DNA from: Voacanga thouarsii
Lineage: Eukaryota; Streptophyta; Magnoliopsida; Gentianales; Apocynaceae
Direction: 5' to 3'
NCBI GenBank assembly: GCA_026120185.1
Contig: JANUWF010002024.1
Span: forward strand, 434,001-498,000
Length of the DNA stretch: 64,000 nt
The notes under the pieces are model-generated. The model had not been told where the DNA came from. It saw only the letters and a list, made by a program, of their open reading frames with translations, and did not search any database. This document shows positions 35,557 to 45,950 of the stretch, in pieces. The position numbers and the translations under genes are program-made. Each line of letters begins with the position of its first letter. Within the stretch, counting starts at the first letter, position 1.

Positions 35557-35840
35557 AGAAAAATTGCCCTATTTCAAAAAAAGCTATTCACATTCTTTAT
35601 TGAATAAATGATATTATGTTAATTCACTGATTAAATATTACATTAACTTTGAAATCAAATCTTGTATTAACATGTTTTGAATTATTTTTATTTAGTCCAT
35701 AAAGCAACTTAATACTCATACTTTGAATCAACATATTTTAGTAAGTAAAGGAAATGTTTGTGAATATTGTGTAAACCGTATTTTATAACTTTTGGCTAAA
35801 AGGATTTTACGAAGAAAGTACTAGGAATTAGTTACAATGA
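35557..35840 (+). repeat. Arm 1 of a long inverted repeat around the RKD-bearing region
   Basis: Read on the plus strand, it matches the reverse complement of about 42570-42862. Both run ctatttcaaaa, then attctttattgaa or close, tttagtcca, tgtgaatatt and actaggaatta. Identity looks like 75-80% by eye. The nature of the repeat is unknown; it could be two old copies of one transposon in opposite orientation. Confidence 0.6.
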
Positions 35841-36049
35841 GGAAAATCAAGTTGCCTTTGTTCCTTTGAGCTTGTCAAGCTATTTGGTCAATTATGAGAA
35901 TAAGAAAGAAAAGGAGAAAACATGCGCCATATGAGCACATAATGCAAGATCACCTCACATGATATAGTGATATAAGTTGATGACTTTTGATGGTATTTTC
36001 CTGATATTTCATTATAATAATGGACCAGAACATGCTCTTTTGAAGATAT

Positions 36050-36151
36050 TATGTGAGGACATTGTTTCCTATTTTGTTTAGATTCTTGTATATTTGCTTC
36101 CTGTTTTGCTAAGAATATTCTTTTAGAATATTCTTTATTTTGGAATATTAT
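36050..36151 (+). repeat. Old LTR-like sequence, left part, split by the copia insertion
   Basis: The sequence ttgtttcctattttgt, with runs of agaatattctttattt, is interrupted at the TSD TCTAG and continues at 41627 with catattttctttatgtacc and a TATA box (ctataaatag, 41646-41655). This looks like the U3/R part of an older LTR that was the insertion target. Confidence 0.5.
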
Positions 36152-36156
36152 TCTAG

Positions 36157-36523
36157 TGTTATAAAATTTGGGTAGTGTTAGAATAAAATCTTCACACTAC
36201 ACACTAATAAAACTCTAACTATTCTTTGCACAAGAATTTCTCTCTCTTTCTTTTCTTTCACAATTTTCTCTAATCTTTCTTTCACTAATCTTTCTTTCAC
36301 AAAATAATGGTGTCTTACAGCTTAGAGAATAACTCTATTTATAGAGTTCTAATTAGTGGATTACATCATGGCATACATCATCTTCCACTAATCTTAATTA
36401 GTAGTGTCTCCACTAAATGGTGGACATCCATAAAAATCTTCTCTAATTATTCACATACATCCATAATTAGTGGAGCCTCCACTAATTAATGGAGTTTTCA
36501 ATAATTTTAAGATATTCATAACA
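36157..36523 (-). repeat. 3' LTR of the RKD-bearing copia element
   Basis: This 367-bp LTR starts TGTTATAAAATTTGGG on the plus strand and ends CATAACA. The PPT caagggggag (minus strand, 36524-36534) abuts it. It contains a TATA-like tctataaata (minus) equivalent near 36340. Confidence 0.92.
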
Positions 36524-36638
36524 CTCCCCCTTGGATGTCCATCCATTACATAAAGAATATGCCTTATTAAAACCTTACTAGATAAAAACCCAGTGGGAAA
36601 AAAAATCTAGTGAAGGAAAAAGAGTACATGTCTGTTTA

Positions 36639-38820
36639 TTACTCCCCCTGATGAGTTGATTCCTTTAAATCTTTAAACCGACGCATACCGATTTTATATC
36701 TCAACTTCTCAAATGTTGCAGTCGGTAAAGTCTTCGTGAAAATATCTGCGAGGTTGTCATATGACTGAATTTCTAGCACATCAATTTCACCTTTCTTCTG
36801 GAGTTCATGAGTAAAGAAGAATTTTGGTGAAATATATTTTGTCCGATCTCCTTTAATATATCCTCCTCGTAATTGAGCTATGCAAGCTGCATTGTCTTCA
36901 TAAAGAGGAGTTGGAGTATCTTTGATCGATGATAATCCACAACTTTCTCGGATATAATGAATCATGGATCTTAGCCATATACATTCTCGACTTGCTTCAT
37001 GAATGACTATAATTTCAGCATGATTTGAAGAAGTAGCTGCTATAGATTGTTTCGTAGAAAGCCATGATATAGCAGTATTTCCACATGTAAATAGATAGCC
37101 CGTTTGAGAATGTGCTTTATGTGGATCAGATAAATAACCAGCATCTGCATAACCAATCAATGTTGGGCTGGTTTTATTTGAATAAAATAATCCGAGATCA
37201 ATTATACCTTGGAGATATTGAAGGACTTGTTTAATTCCATTCCAATGTCGTCGTATTGGTGAAGAACTAAATCTTTCTAATAAATGGATAGCAAAAGTAA
37301 TATCAGATCGTGTATTATTAGCAAGATACATCAATACACCAATTGCACTGAGATATGGTACTTCAGGACCAAGGAGTTCTTCATCATTTTCTTGAGGTCG
37401 GAAAGGATCTTTATCCACATTTAATTATCGGACGATCATTGGAATACTCAATGGATGTGCTTTGTCCATGTAAAATCTTTTTAGCACTTTTGCTGTATAT
37501 GTTAATTGATGAATAAATGTTCCACTTTCCAAATGTTCAATTTGTAAACCAAGGCAAAATTTGGTTTTACCAAAATCCTTGATTTCGAATTCTCTTTTTA
37601 AATAATCAATTGTTTCTTGGAGCTCTTCAAGAGTTCCAATAAGATTAAAATTATCAACATATATAGCTAATATCACAAATTTAGAACCAAATTTCTTAAT
37701 AAAAACGCATGGACATACCTGGTCATTTTAAATCTCGCTTTCAATCAATATTCACTAAGATGATTGAACCACATGCGCCCAGATGGCTTCAGGCCATATA
37801 ATAATTTCTACAATTTGATGGAGTAATTTTCACGAGGATAATGTGTATATGCTTCTGGCATATGAAATCCTTTGGGGATTTTCATGTAAACATCATTTTC
37901 TAAATTTTCATACAAGTAAGCAGTGACAACATCTAATAGGCACATATCTATCTTTTCATGTACTGCCAAACTGATAAGATATCGGAGTGTAATAGTATCA
38001 ACAACATGAGAATAAGTTTCATTATAATCAATACATGGTCTTTGTGAAAAACCTTGGGCTACTAACTGTACTTTATATTATACGATTTCATTCTTTTCAT
38101 TGCGCTTTCGTACAAATATCCATTTGTAGCCAACAGGCTTTATACCTTCTGGTGTTCGGACTGCAGGTCCGAAGACTTCACGTTGTGTCAATGCATTTAA
38201 CTCCGATTGAATCGCATTTTTCTATTACAGCCAATCTTTTTTATGACGACATTCATCAACTGCTATTGGTTTAGGATCATTATTATCCTGTATAACATCA
38301 AGATATATTATATGCAAACATATGATCAATAATTGTTTCTATCCGATTCCAAATTCTATCGGAAGTGGTATAATGGATAGAAATTTCAGTGTTACTTTCA
38401 TCTATGTCTGGTTCTTTGTCATAAGTTTTCTCTTGGTCTTTATCATTCTTTGCTTTAATATGATCATCTGGATCATCAATTCTCTCTTCTTTCGAGGATT
38501 TTTATCTTTAGAACCAAGAGGTCGGCCATGCTTCTGGCATGTTTTTGGCTCAGCAGCTATATGTAAAATCTTTTGTTCTGCTGGAACTTCAATTAGAATA
38601 GGAGCATTTATAGCTGGTATATGCGATTTTGTTACTCTTCTAGAGTCAACAAAAGCGTTTGGCATTTGACTTGCAATGCTTTACAAATGAATTATATTTT
38701 GAACTTCAAGTTCACACGCGCTTGTATGCGGATCAAGATAATTTAATGATGTTGTCCAATCACAATCTTTCTTGTACTGTTTCTGTTCTCCCTCTAATTT
38801 AGGGAATAATGATTTCACAA
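36639..38820 (-). pseudogene. Copia integrase tail, RT and RNase H
   Basis: On the minus strand, the post-integrase segment runs from about 38820 (SLNYLDPHTSACELEVQ) through 38402. RT covers about 38280-37425, where the YVDD active site reads YVDN (AIYVDNFNLIG, 37670-37640). RNase H is a good open frame at 37418-36639, with YADAGYL, KQSIAATSS and NLADIFTKTL. One stop (TAA at 37419-37424) separates RT from RNase H, and others lie in RT between 38230 and 37680. The second aspartate of YVDD is essential in active RTs, so the element cannot copy itself without help. Confidence 0.85.
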
Positions 38821-38821
38821 G

Positions 38822-38925
38822 AGAATAAGAGAAAAGAAAAAGAAATATAAGAAAATGATAACAAGAGAATAATGATTATACAAGAGAATAAGAAAAGAAA
38901 TATAAGAAAATGATGACAAGCAGGA
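38822..38925. repeat. Two imperfect tandem copies (about 57-60 bp) at the foreign-block junction
   Basis: The unit acaagagaataag, then aaaagaaatataagaaaatg, occurs near 38818 and near 38879. It lies exactly where copia integrase sequence ends and the RKD upstream region begins. Confidence 0.75.
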
Positions 38926-39055
38926 AATGCCAAGAAAAATATCTCTTTTTTTTTTATTTTACTCTTCTCGGTACTGACTGTTCCTCTTCCTCTCTTGTCT
39001 TTTCTTCTCCTTCGACCCTCTACCTACCATCTACCTCTTCTTCTTCCTCATACAG

Positions 39056-39092
<37 letters not shown>

Positions 39093-39152
39093 GAAATATG
39101 TTTCAGTTATCAGTCATTAGTAAACATCAAAAACAAAAACCACAAAGCAGAT
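38926..39152 (+). promoter_or_regulatory. Putative RKD upstream region with pyrimidine-rich tract and AT repeat
   Basis: A CT-rich stretch (about 38940-39050) is followed by an (AT)n/(TATG)n microsatellite at 39055-39091 and then 60 bp of A-rich leader before the ATG. Pyrimidine patches are common in plant core promoters, and the AT repeat could supply a TATA-like element. Whether it drives transcription is not shown by the sequence. Confidence 0.4.
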
Positions 39153-40487
39153 ATGGAAGCTCATAATTCATTTGAGATATGGTCAAATTTTGACTTGGTT
39201 TCTGCAGCAGATTTTGATGTATTTTCCTGTCCAAGCCAACCACTTCCTCTTAATTCTAATGCAGAAGATTTTGATATGTTTTCCTTTCCAAACCAACCGG
39301 TTCCTCCTAATTTCAGGTGAGATACCTTTGAGGGCTTCCTTTTTTTTTTTTTGTGTTGGATAGTGAAATTAAACTCTCTTTTGGTTTGTTTTTTTATGTA
39401 AATCAGTGAACATACTGCTTTGGACCAATTTGATCCGCCCATGCAAGAGACTGTTTTTTATGTTGTTCCTCTTGATGCTATTCCTTTGAATGAGGATATG
39501 CTTGTGCATGATCCTTTCTACTCTCTAATAGATTTCGAACAAAGCCAGAATATGATTCCAGGTTATTATACATTTAAACATAGATTTTGAATGGTATTAC
39601 CTTTACTGATATTATTTTCTTTTTCTAGGAGAAATAATGAGTGGTCTTGACAATGAAGTCGGAGTAAGTACTCATGAAATGCATAATATCAAAGTTCAAG
39701 ATATTATTTCAGACGAAATTCCTATAGAGCATAAGAGGATTAAGAGACAGAGAGAGAAGAAGGGTAATAACTCCCAAACATTATCAAGAGAAACCATTTC
39801 GCAGTACTTTTACCTACCAATCAAGAGCGCGGACAAAGAACTGAATATTGGCATAACCCGTCTTAAGAAAAGATGTAGGGAGTTAGGAATTCGTCGATGG
39901 CCTCACAGGAAGTTGATAAGTTTGGAGACCCTAATCCAGCATGTTCAGGTTCTCTTTCACACACACTTATACTTTGCAAGTATGAAACTATGAAAGATTT
40001 ATAAGTAAATAACCGATGATATCACTTCGATTTACAGGAGATGCAAAATAAAGAAGAAGGAGGACATATGGCTGAGAAGAAGTTGAAAGAAGCCATTGAA
40101 ATACTGGAATGTAAAAAGCAGTTGGTGGAAGAAAATCCTGATACGCAGTTGGAGGACCAAACACAGAAATGGAGACAAGCATGCTTCAAGGCCAAATATA
40201 ATGAGAAACTTAAGGATAATATACTTAAGGGGATCATAAAATCCCAAAACTCATTTCACAGTAACTTCGCGGCTAATTCTGCTGCTAGTCTAAATGTTGG
40301 CTCAAAAGGGAAAGAAAATAAGGAGGATGCCGAAAAAGATGAGCTGAAGTCCATAATTGCTAATTGTTTGTCTTCCTCTAATGTAAATTTTGAAAAAGAA
40401 CAATTACAAACATTCATCTTAAATTTGTCAGCTCAATTACAAAAGAGCAACTATAAGCATGTATCCTCAAGTTCATATAAACACTAG
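39153..40487 (+). CDS. RKD: RWP-RK domain transcription factor, RKD type, four exons, intact
   Basis: Exons are 39153-39316, 39407-39561, 39629-39948 and 40038-40487, all with GT-AG introns in matching phase. They give 362 residues and a TAG stop. The N-terminal 155 residues are acidic and low in similarity to anything I know. The RWP-RK DNA-binding domain lies at about residues 157-213, with LSRETISQYF, LKKRCRELGI and RWPHRK at 196-201. A Lys/Glu-rich helix-forming stretch and the conserved RKD segment RQACFKAKY follow near residues 255-265. RKD proteins act in the nucleus in egg cell and early embryo programmes (Arabidopsis RKD1-5; citrus RKD1 is linked to nucellar polyembryony). AATAAA occurs at about 40495. 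The gene sits inside a copia element, antisense to it. Its open frame contrasts with the broken pol around it. Expression is unknown. Confidence 0.9.
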
Positions 40488-41153
40488 TGATATGAATAAA
40501 AGATATGATGCTTATTATTAATGAAAATATCTTTTTCCCTTATTATCTTTTTTGTTCCACTTTAAGTGGCCAGTATTTCTTTGTGATAAGGGAAATATCG
40601 AGTGTATCCATGACCATAACTACGGCCACTGCCACAACTATGACTATAACACTGGCTTCTACTAGAGCCAACATCATTCACTTCTGGAAGTACTGTTGAG
40701 CTAGTTGGTCTGGCTTCATGATTTCTCAATAATAACTCATTATTTTTCTTTGCAATGAGGAGGGTAGTAATTAAATCTGTGTATACCCTTTTTCTCGAAA
40801 TTGTTATTGCAGGACAATATTCGAGCCATGAAAGGTGGAGAAGGTCTTCTCCAATATATCTTCATCAGTAACTTTTTCTCTGCATAATTTTAACTGAGAT
40901 GTAATTTTATACATCGCGGAGCTATATTCATTTACGGTTTTTAAAATCTTGCAACTTCAGGTGTAATCATTTATACCATGCAGTTGGTAGTACGACCATC
41001 TTCACATGGTCAAATCTTTCTTTTTATCCACATGACATATGGATCTCTCTCTTTTTTTTTTTTTTTTTAGCATTTAGATGCATTTCTGTATGACATATAA
41101 TTTTTCCAGAAATATCAATGGCTACAAATTCGAGTTTAGCGAGGTTAGCCATA
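40488..41153 (-). pseudogene. Copia gag remnant
   Basis: The minus strand starts MANLAKLEFVAIDISGK at 41153, the common start of this kind of plant copia gag. It is broken by an internal deletion around a 20-base A tract (41050-41070). Matches continue through LQDFK and AEQNNELLLRNHEA-like codons to a Gly/Ser/His-rich tail near 40600 and KWNKKDNKGK near 40540. The CCHC knuckle that should follow is absent, because the RKD block starts at about 40490-40510. There are several stops and shifts. Confidence 0.75.
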
Positions 41154-41239
41154 GAGATCAATAAATGCGCACCTGTCTTCTGGCTTTGGTAACGGCAGAA
41201 ACTCGTGCTTAGTCTTCTAGCTTTTGTAACGGTAGAGAC

Positions 41240-41253
41240 TCGTGCTGATAACG
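41240..41253 (-). other. Possible primer binding site of the RKD-bearing copia element
   Basis: The minus strand reads cgttatcagcacgag directly after the 5' LTR end. The position is right for a PBS. I cannot assign the tRNA with confidence. Confidence 0.5.
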
Positions 41254-41621
41254 TGTTATAAAATTTGGGTAGTGTTAGAATAAAATCTTCACACTACACA
41301 CTAATAAAACTCTAACTATTCTTTGCACAAGAATTTCTCTCTCTTTCTTTTCTTTCACAATTTTCTCTAATCTTTCTTTCACTAATCTTTCTTTCACAAA
41401 ATAATGGTGTCTTACAAGCTTAGAGAATAGCTCTATTTATAGAGCTCTAATTAGTGGATTACATCATGGCATACATCATCTTCTACTAATCTTAATTAGT
41501 AGTATTTCCACTAAATGGTGGACATCCATAAAAATCTTCTCTAATTATTCACATAAATCCATAATTAGTGGAGCCTCCACTAATTAATGGAGTTTTCAAT
41601 AATTTTAAGATATTCATAACA
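41254..41621 (-). repeat. 5' LTR of the RKD-bearing copia element
   Basis: At 368 bp it is nearly identical to 36157-36523. The TSD TCTAG follows at 41622-41626. Confidence 0.92.
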
Positions 41622-42000
41622 TCTAGCATATTTTCTTTATGTACCCTATAAATAGGCATTCTTGTAGGGAGGAACCACACAACTTTTCTATCATTAACAA
41701 AATCGTAAGAGTTTTTTCTTTAATTCTTTGGTTCTTTAAATAATTTTTTAAACTTCATAATCTATTTGGTGTTCATATAATCTTATGAACTTAGTTCTAT
41801 TTCTTTCATATCTGAGAATCAAAATTCTTCTATACCTTTGGTTCGTGTTTACTGTAATCATTGGAACATGGTTTTCTAATTTTAATCTAATTTTAGTTTC
41901 TTTGGATTTGATTCAATGTCTTATTATTAGGTCTCAAGACACTATTCTTGGGATTCATATTATTCAATTTTTACTGAATTAAAAAATAACTTTCAAAAAA
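41622..42000 (+). repeat. Old LTR-like sequence, right part
   Basis: Continues the interrupted LTR from 36151, with TATA box ctataaatag at 41646-41655 and leader-like T-rich DNA. It ends without a clear boundary near 41985. A 65-codon chance frame is not a gene. Confidence 0.45.
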
Positions 42001-42569
42001 TCAAAATTGCTTTCCTTGGCCTGAAATATTTTGGCCAAATATAGGGAATTTAGTGAATGGGATATGATGTAGTGAAGATAGGGTGTTGAGTAATGGTTGA
42101 TACAGATAAATTTACTTATCAGGTTAGTTTAATATTGGACGTGAATTTTTGGCTTGGGAGTTTCAATATAAGAGCACGATAATGTAATACTTATAAGCTG
42201 AGAATGGCTTATCTAGAATGTTGTAACTTCTCGAAAGAAAATGAAATTAATTGGTCTTTTTCTAATTATCCAGTTAACTTCTTAAAGAGGGAACAATAAC
42301 GGTTTAAATTGTGCAAAAGGAAAAGTAAATTTGTGTTATTTAAAGTTTTTCTCATTTATTTTGATAATTTAAAGTAAGATATTATCTAATTCTATAATAT
42401 ATATATATACATATATATATATATTTTTTTTTTTGGTAGAGGAAGAATTTGAAAAAATAGTTTATGCAAGATAAATTTTGGTTGGTTTATTTATATGTTT
42501 CTATAGCTTGCTATAATTCATTTTTTTCCCCCTTTTTTATTAGGAGAGGTAAATATTTTTAACCTAGTA
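42001..42569. other. AT-rich DNA without a gene; (AT)n at 42397-42425
   Basis: No reading frame, element end or known repeat is visible. An AT dinucleotide repeat and short T runs are present. Confidence 0.5.
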
Positions 42570-42862
42570 AAAATTCTAATTAATTCCTAGTATAATACGT
42601 TCTTTGTGAAATTATTTTAATCAAAAGTCATAGAATATGTTTTACATAATATTCACAAGCATTTCTTTACTAGCTAAAGTATTATTGAAGATCAGTTCGA
42701 AATATGAATATTAAGTTTCTTTTTGGACTAAAGTAAAAGTAATTGAAAACATGTAACTAAGATATTCAATTTCAAAATTAATGTGTTTTTTAATTAGTGA
42801 AGTAACATGATATCATTTGTTCAGCAAAGAATATGAATAATTTTTTTCCTTGTTTTGAAATA
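42570..42862 (-). repeat. Arm 2 of the long inverted repeat
   Basis: The reverse complement of 35557-35840, about 75-80% alike by eye. The two arms flank 6.7 kb that contains the old LTR and the RKD-bearing copia element. Confidence 0.6.
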
Positions 42863-42878
42863 GTTATATTAATGAGTG

Positions 42879-42915
<37 letters not shown>

Positions 42916-42939
42916 TTATTCTTCTTCTTCTTCTTCTTA
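42879..42939. repeat. (ATT)n and (CTT)n microsatellite
   Basis: About eleven ATT units followed by CTT units. Confidence 0.95.
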
Positions 42940-42999
42940 GTCATTTGTACGGAGTTATCATACATTTGTGAGTGGATGATAGTTCATTCCCTTTATTTT

Positions 43000-44522
43000 T
43001 GCCTTCTTTTATGCAGAATTCATAAGTGCAAGATGATTAAAGAAACAAGGTGAAACTGAACAAAAGAGCATTATAAAATCACTGCGTACTGTACTAAACA
43101 TGCACTAGTTTGGAACAAAGAGTTTAGAGCCAAAAACTCAGACAAAATCAGCACTGGTTATGAGCTAATACAAGTGCCAATTCCTCACAACAAGGGCCAG
43201 TTCACCGACTAAAGAGGCACCGGTTATTTCCAAAGAGTTCATAAATTGAATTAACAAACTAATAGGCACTGAAGCGGACAATGAACAGGCACCGGATCAG
43301 AGTGGGAACTCCAATCTTCAAGAAAAAACTACTAATCGATGACAGACTAGCATTACAACAGGCACCAATTGATGTCAGGACAAGTCAGTACATAGGAAAT
43401 TTCAAGGGTTTTCAATCTCCACTATAAATAGTTCTTATACTATCTTATCAACCACGAATCAAAGAGGGAGGGGGGGGGGGGAAGGGGTGTAGAGAAGTAG
43501 CCTCTAAACCCTAGAACTCCAGGGTAGAGTCCAAGGAAACGATCCATGCAATCCTTCAAGAGGAGAAGGTATATTCAAAAAGGAGACTCAAGAACAAGAA
43601 AATGACATGTTAGGCATGAAATAATCACACTTTTATAGCACTTTTCCTTAACTTTTCAGCATGCTTTTGTGAGATAAACAATGATTTTCTACTGAAAATG
43701 TTTTTTCATATATCTTAAGGACTCTTGATGAAAAATGAGTAGAATTAGGACTTAAATGATGCATTTTTATTATTTGAATGAATATATGTGAATTTGAGGT
43801 CTTGTAATACGTATTTCACAACTTATTTAATGGTTTTTTTTAGGGGAACGGCTTGATGTACGATTATTGTCAAGCCCTGCAAACAGAGCAAACCTCAAAA
43901 GCTATGCACGACCTAGTGCACCGTCGTGCATTATTCTATGCATAACAGAGGATATATTTGTGCTCCAAGAAGTTGCAAAAAATAAGGAAAAAAGTAGTCC
44001 TGCCATCTGCATGGCCAGTGGGACCACAATAGACTGTTGTGCAAGAAGGCCATGCCAGCACTAACGAGATTTGGCAATTTTCATGTACAACCACAATGCA
44101 AGGGCATGCAAGCCTTCTGAAGAGCGTTAGAAATTTATAAATTAATCCAATGATGGTTTAAACTTCTCAAATCCAACCAAAGATGGTTTAGGAGGCTTAT
44201 ATAAAGGTAAATGACATCAATACTTAAATATATTTAAATATACACCACATATACTTCTCCAAAATATCAAAAAAGGCTTCAAGAAGGAGGAAAAGGCAAG
44301 GGGGCAAGAAGAACTTGAGATTAGGAACTTACCAAGTTTTATAATTCAAACTCTCCCTTGTTTCTTTCTTGTTTCCAATTGTACTTTGTTTTCATGTTTT
44401 ATGTTCAAGATAATTTTGATTTTATCTTGTTTTTAGGTTGTGATTCGAGTATTGATTTTGAGACTTTGAGATTATTGAATTAAAGATTCTATCTTTGATA
44501 ATAAGATTGTCTTTTGAGTATT
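43000..44522. other. LTR-like, gene-free DNA upstream of the E element
   Basis: GC-richer motifs of the form ggcaccgg recur between 43220 and 43380. A TATA box (ctataaatag) lies at 43423-43432 and a G run (12 G) at 43470-43481. A second TATA-like element (cttatataaagg) lies near 44197. This suggests pieces of one or two further LTRs, but no terminal pair is present in the window. The 65-codon frame at 43867-44064 has no support. Confidence 0.4.
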
Positions 44523-45929
44523 TGATAGAGGCTAAAATCATCACTATTTTCCTAGTTATTTGAGGTTATTTTGAGATCCTTTTGAAAATCTAGGTTATTC
44601 CTTCCTATTTGACATTTTTCTTGTAAGAAGTTTTTTTGACAAATTTGTACAGATTTAGTTAATTTCGAGCAAAATTGGACAATTCTAGACCACACATGGC
44701 AGCAAGGCCGACCAATGCACCCAGTGCCAGGTCCATTCTGGCTGAACAAAAAAAAAAATAGAGCAAAACTTCAAGAGAAAAATAGAACACACCTGGAGCC
44801 AAGTGGGTTGATTGGACTCAGCACCAGGTCCACTCTGAAGAGGCAAAAATTATGTGCATGAATTTGGAAAATTTCTAAAGATTATTGTATTTTTCGAATC
44901 CTACTCGGCCAAGACTTCTCAAGCAATGAATTTGGCATCCAAGAAGCTTATAAAACCAAAGGAAAACATAAAAGAAGAGTAGTGAATCCAAGAGTAAAAT
45001 TCCTAATCACTCAACGAAGGAGAAACTCACTACTTAAGGAGGGTGGTTTAAGAGAGTCTTTAAAAGAGAAGAAGGAGGCTTGTTTATAAATGCTTGCTTA
45101 TACCTTTCTTTTCTTGTTCTTAAATGATGATGTATTCAATATTTTTATTGTAATTTGATATTATTTTTGGGATTCATAATTTTGTGTTAATTTAGTTATT
45201 TGATCAATTTTCTATCATCCTTGGTGTTTGGTTACTTGTTATCATTGGTTATTGATGCGGGTTCTTCTAATTGACTTAGGAAACAATGTTAGGAGTTCAT
45301 TGCATTGATTTCGTATTTGTCAAATCTTAGTGGACTTGGGAAACGAAATTAAGATTAAAGGACTAAAGTGATTAAAGATTAGTTGATTTCACCTGGAGTA
45401 TAGGGTCATTAGTCAATTTCATGTTTATGAGGAATTGAGTTTAATGCATTTTTTAATTATGTTAGTTTGATTGGGAAATCTACTAATTTGATCAAAAGAT
45501 AGTGATTCCATGGATTGAGAAAAAAGTGGAGTCTATATAAGTGGATTTACGACTTGAGAAATGATTGAATTTTACTTTATATTCCTTCATGATGCCAAGA
45601 TGATGATTAATTGAGATAATTGCTAGTTAATTCATAATCATGTTTTTTACGGTAATTGTCTAAATTGCATATTCCTACATCCTGAAGTTGTATATATATT
45701 TTTATATTTTTATTATTTTATCACTTTATTTGGATCAGTTAAATAATGAATAAAAAGTGATTAGTGTGTACTTATTCCTTTGAGGATCGATACTCATTAA
45801 TCCCTATTCTATGCTTATGATGAGTATACTTGCTCGTATGTGTATTTTGAAATTAATGTTTAAATTAAAACTTGACTAAGGGATAGATTTAAATTTTATG
45901 ATTTTTATACACCCAAAATTTATGCGTTA
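44523..45929 (+). repeat. E-family 5' LTR, outer element, plus strand
   Basis: It starts TGATAGAGGCTAAAATCATC and ends near tatgcgtta, just before the tRNA-Asp type PBS. It carries the GGCACC/GGTGCC-type palindromes of the family around 44690-44840. The matching 3' LTR begins at 63789. Confidence 0.85.
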
Positions 45930-45933
45930 TGTT

Positions 45934-45950
45934 TTCGGCGCCGTTACTGG
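45934..45950 (+). other. E-family primer binding site (tRNA-Asp type)
   Basis: The sequence cggcgccgttactgggc resembles TGGCGCCGTTGCCGGGGA, which is complementary to the 3' end of tRNA-Asp and typical of Tat/Athila elements. Two substitutions are visible in the core. Confidence 0.8.

Larger units (their letters stand above)
36157..41621 (-). mobile_element. Young copia element carrying an RKD gene in antisense
   Basis: The element is 5.5 kb on the minus strand, with LTRs at 36157-36523 and 41254-41621 and TSD TCTAG at 36152-36156 and 41622-41626. In minus order it has a possible PBS, a gag remnant (41153 to about 40510), a foreign block with a plus-strand RWP-RK gene (40487-39153), the integrase tail, RT, RNase H and the PPT. 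The gag CCHC, protease and integrase core are absent, replaced by the foreign block. The two LTRs differ at six substitutions and one indel by my count. At 1.3e-8 per site per year that is about 0.6 million years. Confidence 0.88.

Noticed and set aside
38322..38669. 115-codon hydrophobic frame that could suggest a membrane protein
   Set aside because: It is antisense to the copia post-integrase segment, which is read on the minus strand with known motifs.
39161..39442. 93-codon minus frame overlapping the first RKD exon
   Set aside because: It is antisense to an exon with good splice sites and has no recognisable features.
36050..42000. RKD as an ordinary host gene with a nearby copia insertion
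   Set aside because: Copia gag lies on one side and integrase tail, RT and RNase H on the other, both in the same orientation, inside one LTR pair with a matching TSD. The gene is within the element. Two separate insertions followed by a deletion remain a less likely alternative.
43867..44064. 65-codon frame with several cysteines
   Set aside because: It is isolated, lacks homology I can recognise, and lies in LTR-like DNA.
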